From Chryseobacterium viscerum (GTDB lineage Bacteria > Bacteroidota > Bacteroidia > Flavobacteriales > Weeksellaceae), in assembly GCF_025949665.1 (NCBI RefSeq), contig NZ_JAPDFT010000001.1, positions 1,798,001 to 1,862,000 of the forward strand: 64,000 nucleotides of DNA, in the 5' to 3' direction. The notes under the pieces are model-generated. The model searched no databases. It was not told the DNA's origin and was given only the letters and a program-made list of their open reading frames with translations. Shown here in pieces: positions 53,198 through 60,754 of this stretch (position 1 is its first letter; every line of letters begins with the position of its first letter). Position numbers and translations under genes: made by a program.

Positions 53198-55598
53198 TTT
53201 TTGTGATGTTTGTGGTGATTTGTACCTCTTTATTCTGTGGGAATTTTTCCCAGTACCATTCTCTGTAACAGAAGTTCAGATTGGCTTTTTTATGAGGCAT
53301 TTCTATTACTTTATCTACTTTGAAGCCTACATGAGCTTTGTTCATCATAGACGCAAGAGAGTCTACAGACCCTTCTCCTACCATTTTTCCTACCTGTGGC
53401 TGTGCAAAAACATAATCAACCATAGATTGAGTGGATGGAGACACAAATTTCTTTTTAGGATCAATAGGTGCAATGAACTGGTGTGTTCCGTAATCCGTAG
53501 GCAGCACTTCATAATAATCGCCTACAATATCTCTGCAAGCCCAATACACCTCAATATTACAAGAAGGTTCATCGTTTCCTGCGATGATATAACTGTGCGC
53601 TTCATCACTTGGAAGCATCAGCCTGTAGTACGTTTCCAACTCATCAATAGGCCAGTTCATCTGCCAGATTTTTACGGCATGTTCACGGTTGAACCATTCA
53701 TGAAGCATTTCAAGGTCATTTTCAAGATCTATGGGACGCATACTCATCGTCACATCTTCTTTCTGGAAGTATCTTTTAAAGAAAACTTCTGTTCCCTGTG
53801 GATTGATTAGCTGATCCGAGAAGAAATGCTTGTGAAGAAGGTTCGGAACTTTAGCATAAGAAATTGAAGAAGCATTTACGCCACCGTCTACATCAGCAAC
53901 TGCCGACTGAAGGTTTGATTTTACGGCCCAATATCTTTGATTCAATGCATAATCTGTCAACGATGAAGGTTCAGTTTCATGAAGGTTTTCAAACTCCCTG
54001 TACAGAATATGAATCAGTCTTCTTTCTTTAACCAATCCTGTTTTACCTATTGAAGCAATCAGTGCGCTCAGGTTACTTACCAGAAGATGATGAGAAATAA
54101 TGTCCAGAAGGCGCTCATCTCTGATGAAAAGATCTTCCACTTCAGGGTAATCTTTAATCAGAGATTCATATTTTCCTTTGAAGCTTTCTTTGATCAGATA
54201 CCCTTGCCCGTCTCTCACATAAATAGATTGAGGAAGCAATTGATTATCCAGCTGAACAAGCAGATTCTGCTGATGAACTTCCGGCGCCATACCTAATTGA
54301 TTGTACAATCTGTTTAAAGGCGAAAGCAACAGATTCACATATTTTTCAAACCAGATAATAGCTGCTTTTTCAGCATCTACACCCAATTGATTGGCTACAT
54401 TCTTAAAGAAATGGGTCGTAAAATTGAAACCATCTGTAGATTCATCCTGACAAAGCCTTGCTAATAGAATCACTTTATCTTCATTTGAAAAAGGATTTTC
54501 ACGGAGCAATATATTCAGACTGTCCATATTTTTTCCTTCATAATGAACGCTTAAGGTTGAAGGTTCCAATAATAATTTAAAATTCGGAAAGTTTTGTTCA
54601 AATGAAGCTTTTTGATGCTGCCACCAGATTGCGGAAGCATAACCTCTGTTGAGATCTTTTAAGCTATTTGTTCTTACAGAACCTGTCATTAAAACATGCA
54701 AAGAGAACTTTAACATCCAGCTGAAATCAGGATTGTATACTGTTCTTATAGAAGATGTTGCATAAAAATCCTCACCCAAAGGTCCGATGTGAATGATTTT
54801 CCCGGAACCCAACATTTCAGGGTATTCTGCTGTTGATAAAAGATATTGTGCCTCCCATGGATGGCATGGAACTATATAAAAATCATTGATGTTTTCAAAA
54901 TCGTAGCTTTCCGGTAAAGAAGTCCATTTTTCGAAGATTTCCTTTGCAGAAATCCCAGGAAGAGATTTTTCCGTGATGCAGTCTTTATGAATCAGGAAAT
55001 AATCCAGCTGAAATCCTTTTCCGAATTCTGGACCATATAAAAGCTGTTCTTCCTCAGAAAACCCCATTCTTGATTTGGTAAAAGGATGCAGATTGTGTCC
55101 TGCCGGAAGCATTTGCTCAGATTCAAGGAAAGAATAGGTCAACAACTGATCATCCTTAAGGCATGCTTCTGTTGTCAGTTCCAGGTTTCTTAAGCTGCTT
55201 TGAATTCTTTCCACAAAGTTTCTGAAACCCTTTTCGTTTGTAGTCTCAGAAAGTTCCTTGTAAACCAGTTCAGTAAGCTTTTGATCATTAACTTCAAAAA
55301 CTTCTTGATTTTGGTGATCTACCGCCCACAAAACAGGTCCGTATTCATGAAAAAGAGTTTCGGAACGATAGGAAACCGGAGCAAATAAAAACAGTCCGTT
55401 TTTCTTCATTTCAAATCTCATAAACAATGAATAATCACTGTTTTGAAGAGCTTTTGCTGTCAGAAGATCATATTTCGGAACGCCCTGATAGAATTTTCCG
55501 TTTCCCAGTTCTCTCAGCATTCCGTTCAACAGAATTCTGAAAGTAATTTCCCGGGCTTTTTCTCCTGTTCTATTTTTCTGAATTAAAGTCTTTTCCAT
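53190..55598 (-). CDS. IucA/IucC NIS synthetase fused to a GNAT-type N-acyltransferase
   Basis: An 802-residue fusion. Residues 1 to about 610 are an IucA/IucC synthetase with GHNLHPFTKSRMGFS, YIVPCHPWEAQYLLS, ATSSIRTVYNP and EVHQQNLLVQL. Residues 620-802, beginning with the methionine of MRPIDLEND, are an IucB/AlcB/RhbD-like acyltransferase with WQMNWPIDE, CNIEVYWACRD, GTHQFIAPI and NFCYREWYW. The order is unusual: the acyltransferase is usually a separate gene. It would acylate the N-hydroxylamine and couple it in the same protein. It overlaps the decarboxylase by 29 bp and the hydroxylase by 8 bp. Confidence 0.92.
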   Translation of the reverse strand: MEKTLIQKNRTGEKAREITFRILLNGMLRELGNGKFYQGVPKYDLLTAKALQNSDYSLFMRFEMKKNGLFLFAPVSYRSETLFHEYGPVLWAVDHQNQEVFEVNDQKLTELVYKELSETTNEKGFRNFVERIQSSLRNLELTTEACLKDDQLLTYSFLESEQMLPAGHNLHPFTKSRMGFSEEEQLLYGPEFGKGFQLDYFLIHKDCITEKSLPGISAKEIFEKWTSLPESYDFENINDFYIVPCHPWEAQYLLSTAEYPEMLGSGKIIHIGPLGEDFYATSSIRTVYNPDFSWMLKFSLHVLMTGSVRTNSLKDLNRGYASAIWWQHQKASFEQNFPNFKLLLEPSTLSVHYEGKNMDSLNILLRENPFSNEDKVILLARLCQDESTDGFNFTTHFFKNVANQLGVDAEKAAIIWFEKYVNLLLSPLNRLYNQLGMAPEVHQQNLLVQLDNQLLPQSIYVRDGQGYLIKESFKGKYESLIKDYPEVEDLFIRDERLLDIISHHLLVSNLSALIASIGKTGLVKERRLIHILYREFENLHETEPSSLTDYALNQRYWAVKSNLQSAVADVDGGVNASSISYAKVPNLLHKHFFSDQLINPQGTEVFFKRYFQKEDVTMSMRPIDLENDLEMLHEWFNREHAVKIWQMNWPIDELETYYRLMLPSDEAHSYIIAGNDEPSCNIEVYWACRDIVGDYYEVLPTDYGTHQFIAPIDPKKKFVSPSTQSMVDYVFAQPQVGKMVGEGSVDSLASMMNKAHVGFKVDKVIEMPHKKANLNFCYREWYWEKFPQNKEVQITTNITKND

Positions 55599-57096
55599 GA
55601 TTTTTGATTGTGGTGAGAATTTGATGAATGTCTTCCGTAGTCGTAATCGGATTCAGGAACGTAAACTTCAGATAGAAGTTTCCATCCACTTTTGTACTTG
55701 CTACAAGGATTTCTCCGCTGTAGAACAGTTTCATCTTAATGTATTGATTCAGCGCATTCAGATCATTGATTTCCGGATTTACATATCTGAAAACAAGAAC
55801 ACTTAAGTCAGAATCTGAAAGAAGCTCAAAATCTGCATCTTCAGTAATCATTGCTGCCGCATCTTTGGTAAGATCAATCACGGTGTCTGTGTATTCTGCT
55901 AATTGTTCTTTACCCATCATTCTTATGGTAAACCAAAGTTTTAAAGCATCAAATCTTCTCGTACTCTGAGTAATGGATTTATTGATCTGTGCCGGAATTT
56001 CTTCTTCATCCATTTCTTTCGGATTCAGATAATCGGCATGATGTTTAAGAATCAGGAGTTCTTTTTTGTTTTTAACAATGAAAGCACTGCTGCTGATAGG
56101 CTGGAAGAATGATTTGTGGTAATCAATCGTTACAGAGTCTGCTCTTTCAATACCATTGATAAGGTCACGGTATTTTTCACTTAATAATAAAGCACAACCG
56201 TAAGCGGCATCTACGTGCATCCAGATGTTATATTGTTCTGCAATATTGGCGATATCATCCAATGGATCAATATTTCCAAAATCTGTAGTTCCGGCTGTCG
56301 CTACGATACCAATAGGGATATTTCCCAACTGTTCTTCTCTCTTGATGTATTTTTTCAAAAGAGAAATATCCATACGGAAACGGTCATCAGTAGGTACTTT
56401 AACAATACTTTTCTCACCCAGTCCCATAATGGACGCATTTTTCAGATTGCTGAAGTGAGATTTATCTGAAACAAATATTCTGAAACGGCTTGCCTCCGCT
56501 GGCAGACCATCCATCTTTATATTGTGGTTGTATCTTTTTTGAGAAAAACAGTCACGCATCATGACCAATCCCATTAAATTACTCTGTGAGCCCCCCGCTG
56601 TGAAAACACCGTCGCTTTCATTCGTATTATATCCAATCTGACCGGCAGTCCAGTCGATCAGTTTTCTTTCCATAAAAGTTCCTCCTGCACTCTGATCATA
56701 AGTATCTTGTGAAGAATTGATGGCACTTACAAGAATTTCTCCTGCCAATGCCGGGATTACTACCGGACAGTTAAGATGAGCTACATATTGTGGAAGATGA
56801 AAAGCTGTGGCATGTTTTACATAAATATCATCTACTTCTGCCAGAAGCTCATTATAATTAGAAAGTTTTTGATTAAGATCAATCTGTTGTACCATTCCTT
56901 TCATTGTTTTGGCTTCTATACCACTGAAAGGCTTGTTGTTTCTGTGAAGAAATTCCTGAACCAGGTCTAAAGTACTGTTGACAGCATTACGATAATGATC
57001 ATAATTGTCAGGATGAAAAATATTCCCAAAATTCCCCGAAATGTGAGGTGAAGTTGTGCTTGCGAGCTCTTCTAGGGATATTAAATTGTTGTTCAT
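55570..57096 (-). CDS. PLP-dependent amino acid decarboxylase (lysine/diaminobutyrate type)
   Basis: A 508-residue group II decarboxylase of the DesA/RhbB/PubA type. The fold-type I motifs are FTAGGSQSNLMGL, MHVDAAYGCALLL and DYHKSFFQP with the PLP-binding Lys328. It produces the diamine precursor from lysine, diaminobutyrate or a hydroxylated lysine. It is the first gene of the nine-gene siderophore unit, 217 bp from the divergent dioxygenase. DesA-type enzymes decarboxylate lysine to cadaverine. No diaminobutyrate aminotransferase is in the window, so lysine or hydroxylysine is the better guess. Confidence 0.93.
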   Translation of the reverse strand: MNNNLISLEELASTTSPHISGNFGNIFHPDNYDHYRNAVNSTLDLVQEFLHRNNKPFSGIEAKTMKGMVQQIDLNQKLSNYNELLAEVDDIYVKHATAFHLPQYVAHLNCPVVIPALAGEILVSAINSSQDTYDQSAGGTFMERKLIDWTAGQIGYNTNESDGVFTAGGSQSNLMGLVMMRDCFSQKRYNHNIKMDGLPAEASRFRIFVSDKSHFSNLKNASIMGLGEKSIVKVPTDDRFRMDISLLKKYIKREEQLGNIPIGIVATAGTTDFGNIDPLDDIANIAEQYNIWMHVDAAYGCALLLSEKYRDLINGIERADSVTIDYHKSFFQPISSSAFIVKNKKELLILKHHADYLNPKEMDEEEIPAQINKSITQSTRRFDALKLWFTIRMMGKEQLAEYTDTVIDLTKDAAAMITEDADFELLSDSDLSVLVFRYVNPEINDLNALNQYIKMKLFYSGEILVASTKVDGNFYLKFTFLNPITTTEDIHQILTTIKNHGKDFNSEK

Positions 57097-57210
57097 AAAA
57101 GTTTTGTAATGTGATTTTTTAAATCTGTGAGTTGTTGTGGTTTTTTCGATATACTATTATATATATCTGATAGTCAGGTTTTTAAATTTTACATTTTTTA
57201 TTATAATTTA

Positions 57211-57241
57211 TTTGGTGGTTGCGTAATTATTACTAAATTTG
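57211..57241 (+). promoter_or_regulatory. Consensus promoter of the dioxygenase gene
   Basis: TTTG (57211-57214), exactly 19 nt, then TAAATTTG (57234-57241), a full match to the Bacteroidota consensus. Transcription would start near 57248 and read rightward, with a leader of about 65 nt. Confidence 0.8.
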
Positions 57242-57253
57242 AACCAGCTATTG

Positions 57254-57276
57254 TTATTTAGAATAATTAAAAACAA
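57254..57276. promoter_or_regulatory. Fur-like box overlapping both siderophore promoters
   Basis: TTATTTAGAATAATT is followed by AAAAACAA. The whole stretch, with the flanking TTG, is an imperfect inverted repeat (18 of 26 positions symmetric, TTGTT ending in AACAA). It is similar to AT-rich ATTTAGAAT-type iron boxes reported in Bacteroidota. It covers the start region of both divergent transcripts. Confidence 0.5.
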
Positions 57277-57303
57277 AGATAAAAATTATTACTTAACACC
57301 AAA
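57274..57303 (-). promoter_or_regulatory. Promoter of the siderophore operon
   Basis: On the minus strand TTTG (57303-57300), an 18-nt spacer and TATCTTTG (57281-57274). Transcription would begin near 57267 and read leftward through the Fur-like box, with a leader of about 170 nt before the decarboxylase. The two divergent transcripts would overlap by about 20 bp. Confidence 0.6.
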
Positions 57304-57312
57304 TTTTTTTTA

Positions 57313-58410
57313 ATGAATTCTACAGAAATTTTAGATAAAGACTGTTCAACAGCGGTAAAACTGCTTCCTACGGTCATAGAAGTCACCTCTCAGGAAAGAA
57401 GAATGATAAAAGATGCAGCTCTGCACCTTCAGAAAAAGTATGACAATTATGAAAACCGTGATTTTATAAAGCATGTACATCAGCTGGCGTCTTATTTCTT
57501 ACCGGAGAGAATTTTAAATATAGCGGCTGATTTTGCGAGTGACTTTTCAAAAAATCAGTATGGTGCACTGATCTTTACAGGATTAATGGATATCGATCAG
57601 GAGGACATAGGATCTACCCCTCCCAATTGGCAGGCGGCAGATTATTCAAAATTTAATTTATATGGTTTTGCATGTGCGCTTATCCATGGGGCACTTCCGT
57701 CAAAGCCTGTACAATATTATTCACAGCGTAAAGGAGGCGGATTAATTCATGCCATCATTCCTGATGAAAAAATGAAGGAAACGCAGACAGGATCAGGATC
57801 TTCAACAGATTTATATGTACACACAGAAGATGCTTTTCTGAAACATCAGGCTGACTACTTAAGCTTTATGTATGTAAGAAATGAGGAGCAGGTTCCTTCT
57901 ACTCTTTATTCTATCCGTTCTCATGAGTCTATTGGGGAAAATTACAGACCTCTTTTTGAGCGTATCTATAAAATTCCGAAAGATGCCAATCTGGAGACAG
58001 GAGAAAATGAAGAAGAGACATTAGATTCTGTACTGTATGGCAATTACAGTCTTCCGTTTATGCGATTTGATGCCGCAGAACAGCTTTTCAATTCCAGCAT
58101 AAAACAATCGGATGAAGCGCAAAGTACACTGCATGAGTTCTGGGAAGAAGCCAGACATTTGATTTACTCAGGATTTACGCCTCAGGCAGGAGACGTTATT
58201 CTGGTAAACAATCACTTATGTGCTCACGGAAGATCTGCTTTCCGTGCGGGAGTAAGAAATATTGACGGAATAGAACATCCGTGCGAAAGAAGAATCATGC
58301 TTCGTATGATGAGTAAAGTGAGCCTTATTGATATGAGGGCACATACGCTTACAGAAGATCCTTTCTTTGTGATAGAGGAACATTTGGGTAAAAACTTTCA
58401 ACACTTTTAA
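57313..58410 (+). CDS. Clavaminate-synthase-like Fe(II)/2-oxoglutarate dioxygenase (amino-acid hydroxylase)
   Basis: A 365-residue double-stranded beta-helix oxygenase. The iron ligands are His170 and Glu172 in DLYVHTEDAF, an H-x-E motif like VioC, not H-x-D, and His305 in CAHGRSAF. GSGSSTDL precedes the motif, and ERRIMLRM carries the 2-oxoglutarate Arg. Relatives include arginine and lysine C-hydroxylases, among them flavobacterial lysine 4-hydroxylases. It is divergent from the siderophore unit and shares its control region. I infer it hydroxylates lysine, and the decarboxylase then makes a hydroxy-cadaverine building block. Other amino acids are possible. Confidence 0.85.
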   Translation: MNSTEILDKDCSTAVKLLPTVIEVTSQERRMIKDAALHLQKKYDNYENRDFIKHVHQLASYFLPERILNIAADFASDFSKNQYGALIFTGLMDIDQEDIGSTPPNWQAADYSKFNLYGFACALIHGALPSKPVQYYSQRKGGGLIHAIIPDEKMKETQTGSGSSTDLYVHTEDAFLKHQADYLSFMYVRNEEQVPSTLYSIRSHESIGENYRPLFERIYKIPKDANLETGENEEETLDSVLYGNYSLPFMRFDAAEQLFNSSIKQSDEAQSTLHEFWEEARHLIYSGFTPQAGDVILVNNHLCAHGRSAFRAGVRNIDGIEHPCERRIMLRMMSKVSLIDMRAHTLTEDPFFVIEEHLGKNFQHF

Positions 58411-58448
58411 TATGCTGACCTGTTAGCATTTTGAACATCAATCAATCG

Positions 58449-58486
58449 AAATCCTTTTTGGGCATGGCTCAAAAAGGATTTTTTTA
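58449..58486 (+). terminator. Terminator after the dioxygenase gene
   Basis: AATCCTTTTTGGGC and GCTCAAAAAGGATT pair with a single G-T around ATG and are followed by TTTTTATTT, 39 bp past the stop. Confidence 0.88.
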
Positions 58487-58491
58487 TTTGA

Positions 58492-58615
58492 TTTTAAGTT
58501 TTGGCTAAAGCCATCGGAATTTATATTTATTTATTAAAACGGGCTAAAGCCCGTTCCTATTGAATATTGATTAGTTTTTATATCAATAGAAGTGGGCTTT
58601 AGCCAAAACTTAAAA
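58492..58615. repeat. Nested palindromic element (124 bp)
   Basis: Perfect 21-bp inverted repeats at 58492-58512 and 58595-58615 (core AGTTTTGGCTAAAGCC) enclose an inner palindrome AACGGGCTAAAGCCCGTT at 58538-58555. The shared GGCTAAAGCC word occurs in all three parts. It lies between a terminator and the esterase stop codon and contains no gene. Confidence 0.85.
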
Positions 58616-58624
58616 GCTTATAAT

Positions 58625-59437
58625 TTACTGTTTAAAGAATCTGTCAAATAAAGACAATTGTTCAGATAATGATCTGCTCCAATATTCCGGGACGTGTCCT
58701 CCCAAAGACTCTGTGTAGAGATGCTGGATCTTCATTTCTGTCAGTTTTTTATGAAAGTTTCTATTCATGTTGATCATTTGGGTATCTTCTGTTCCGCAAT
58801 CGAAAATATATTGCTGTCCGGCTCCAGCCATTAACTTTATTTTGCTGTCAGTGAGGAAATTGGGATTGATAGATTCCAGCGGTCCCAGCACTTTATTCAC
58901 CATATATTTCTGATAGCCTTCTCCGAAAGAGTTGAAATCTAATGCTCCACAAGAACTTCCCACGATACCAAATGTTTTATTATAAGTAACTCCGATATTG
59001 GTAGCTCCGTAACCTCCCATACTCCATCCTAAAATTCCACGGAATTTTTTCTCTGCTTTCACAGGATAGTTTTTATCAATGAACTCTACCAGCTCTTTTC
59101 CAATAAAAGTCTGATATTGTGAATCCTTAACGATTGGACTGTCCACATACCACGAACTGTAGTTTCCATCCGGAAGTATATAGATTGTTTTAAGTTCCTG
59201 TGCTTTTTTTACCAGATCCGGAATATCCTGTTTAATGATTCTGTCCGGATTGCCGCTAAAACCGTGAAGAATATAAACAGACGGATAGGTTGTATTAGGT
59301 TGGAGATTAGGGGTAATGATTACTGTTTTGATCTTTTTATTCATTTTCGGACTGAAAATTTCCTGATGAATAATTTTTTGTGCTGATAACTGAATACATG
59401 CAGTTAATACAAATACAATGTTGATAAGCTTCTTCAT
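58625..59437 (-). CDS. Secreted esterase D/antigen-85-like alpha/beta hydrolase
   Basis: A 270-residue hydrolase with a signal peptide (MKKLINIVFVLTACIQLSAQ). The nucleophile elbow is GILGWSMGGYGATN, with Ser in G-W-S-M-G-G. The oxyanion region is VYILHGFSGN, the acid is likely the Asp in IFDCGTEDT, and the His is in ESLGGHVPEYW. The family includes S-formylglutathione hydrolases, feruloyl esterases and siderophore esterases. The position next to the siderophore locus is suggestive, but a hydroxamate siderophore has no ester to cleave, so the link is weak. Monocistronic. Confidence 0.85.
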   Translation of the reverse strand: MKKLINIVFVLTACIQLSAQKIIHQEIFSPKMNKKIKTVIITPNLQPNTTYPSVYILHGFSGNPDRIIKQDIPDLVKKAQELKTIYILPDGNYSSWYVDSPIVKDSQYQTFIGKELVEFIDKNYPVKAEKKFRGILGWSMGGYGATNIGVTYNKTFGIVGSSCGALDFNSFGEGYQKYMVNKVLGPLESINPNFLTDSKIKLMAGAGQQYIFDCGTEDTQMINMNRNFHKKLTEMKIQHLYTESLGGHVPEYWSRSLSEQLSLFDRFFKQ

Positions 59438-59540
59438 GCTGAAAAATGTTTAATTAATGATAATCATGGGCCTCTAAATTGTAGAACATATAGTGTACCA
59501 ATGATCTTATGACAGAGCAAAATTGCGTCAGAAAAAGAGA

Positions 59541-59568
59541 AAAAGCCTCAACATATGTTGAAGCTTTT
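59541..59568 (-). terminator. Terminator of the second Crp/Fnr gene
   Basis: On the minus strand AAAAGCTTCAACATATGTTGAGGCTTTT, given as AAAAGCTTCAAC and GTTGAGGCTTTT, forms a hairpin with one mismatch, followed by TCTCTTTTTC. It starts about 28 bp after the stop codon. Confidence 0.8.
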
Positions 59569-59595
59569 GTTAATTTATTTCCTGACTTAGGAATA

Positions 59596-60186
59596 TCAGT
59601 TGATTTCCTTCTTTATCCGGCTTAGCTGTGTAGGTGTTATTCCAAGATAAGAAGCGATGTGGTGCTGTTTTAATCTATTATAAAGGGACTTATTTTCAAG
59701 CAATTGTAAATACCGTTTTTTTGCCGTTTCGTATTTTAAAGAAACTTCCAGAGGTTCTTTTTTTACCACCCAGTTTTTTTCCAGATAACAAAGATGAAAA
59801 AGTGCCAGATCATGATGCTTTTCCAGTAATTCACGATAGGCTTTTGCGGGATATTGTATCACCGAGCAGTCTTCCAGTGCAATGATATTGAAATCACTGG
59901 GTTCATTTTTAATAATAGCTGCTGTGGAAGCTACAAAGCTGTTTTCTTCGAAGAAGATTTTATAAATATTATTTCCCAGTTCATCTACTGTATAATACCC
60001 TATCAGTCCGGATTTGATAAAATAATAATACCTTGCCATGGAACCGGATTCCAGCAGAAGATCATTCTTGTGATAGTATTCTTCCGTACAGATATCCAAT
60101 AAATCCTGAATCGTTTCTTCGGATAAAGGATAGTACTGATTAATCTGCTTTACAAATTCTGAATTGTTCATTTTGGTAGACATCAT
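59596..60186 (-). CDS. Crp/Fnr-family regulator, second copy
   Basis: A 196-residue regulator with an effector barrel (about 20-110, LLLESGSMARYYYFIKSGLIGYY, in parts), a dimer helix and a C-terminal HTH (HIASYLGITPTQLSRIKKE). The recognition helix has Gln-x-Ser-Arg (TQLSR), so it differs from the ETLSR helix of the regulator at 27048-27617 and probably reads another site. It belongs to the Bacteroidota group of short Crp-like regulators with unknown ligand. It is 36 bp after the GNAT gene. A CTGTGAAAATCTGTGAGATC fragment in that gap resembles a module of the dispersed repeat. Confidence 0.9.
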   Translation of the reverse strand: MMSTKMNNSEFVKQINQYYPLSEETIQDLLDICTEEYYHKNDLLLESGSMARYYYFIKSGLIGYYTVDELGNNIYKIFFEENSFVASTAAIIKNEPSDFNIIALEDCSVIQYPAKAYRELLEKHHDLALFHLCYLEKNWVVKKEPLEVSLKYETAKKRYLQLLENKSLYNRLKQHHIASYLGITPTQLSRIKKEIN

Positions 60187-60222
60187 TATCTGTGAAAATC
60201 TGTGAGATCTGTGGGTAAAAAA

Positions 60223-60744
60223 TTAGTCCAATATTTTTTTCATCATGAGATCTGTCTGTTCTTCTTCTCCCAATCTGAAAATATGCTTATCAAATTCAAT
60301 GAATCCATTTTTTCTGTAAAATTGTAAAGCTCTCAGATTTTCTTCCCAAACCCCAAGCCACAGGTATGATTTGTGAAGTTGCCGGGCTGTTTCTAAAGCC
60401 TGGTTATAAAGAAGCTGTCCTACTTTTTTCCCGTGATGGCTTTTCTTTACATAAATTCTTTCAATTTCAAGGCTTGTATCATCCTGAAGTTCTGTCTGTG
60501 CCTTGCCAGAATTGACTTTCAGGTAACCTACAGGATTGTCTTCTTCCCAGGCAATATAGAAAAAGGACTCGGGATTATTCAGCTCAGATTTGATCTTTTC
60601 AGTATTAAAGCTTTCTTCCAGATACTTTTTCATGGCCTCTTCCGTATTATCTTCTGCAAACGTTTCAGTGAAAGTTTGTATACCAATGTTTTGAAGTATC
60701 TCAAGGTCTTTTTCGCCGGATGTATTGATGATTATTGATGACAT
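60223..60744 (-). CDS. GNAT-family N-acetyltransferase
   Basis: A 173-residue acetyltransferase. Motif A, which binds acetyl-CoA pyrophosphate, is IERIYVKKSHHGKKVGQLLY (V-K-x-x-x-x-G-K/x-x-G). Motif B follows as LWLGVWEENLRALQFYRKNGF. It resembles PaiA/spermidine-type GNATs, but the substrate is unknown. It sits 10 bp downstream of an S41 protease and 36 bp upstream of a Crp/Fnr gene, all on the same strand, so the three may be one operon. Confidence 0.9.
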   Translation of the reverse strand: MSSIIINTSGEKDLEILQNIGIQTFTETFAEDNTEEAMKKYLEESFNTEKIKSELNNPESFFYIAWEEDNPVGYLKVNSGKAQTELQDDTSLEIERIYVKKSHHGKKVGQLLYNQALETARQLHKSYLWLGVWEENLRALQFYRKNGFIEFDKHIFRLGEEEQTDLMMKKILD

Positions 60745-60754
60745 AGCAGAATAT

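Noticed and set aside
53001..53810. A 269-codon plus-strand frame opposite the synthetase fusion and hydroxylase genes
   Set aside because: It overlaps two well-supported genes, is rich in His/Phe/Arg as expected of antisense frames, and has no recognisable domain.
58625..59437. Esterase as part of the siderophore pathway
   Set aside because: The predicted siderophore is an amide/hydroxamate without esters, and the gene has a different strand context and a terminator plus repeat between it and the locus.
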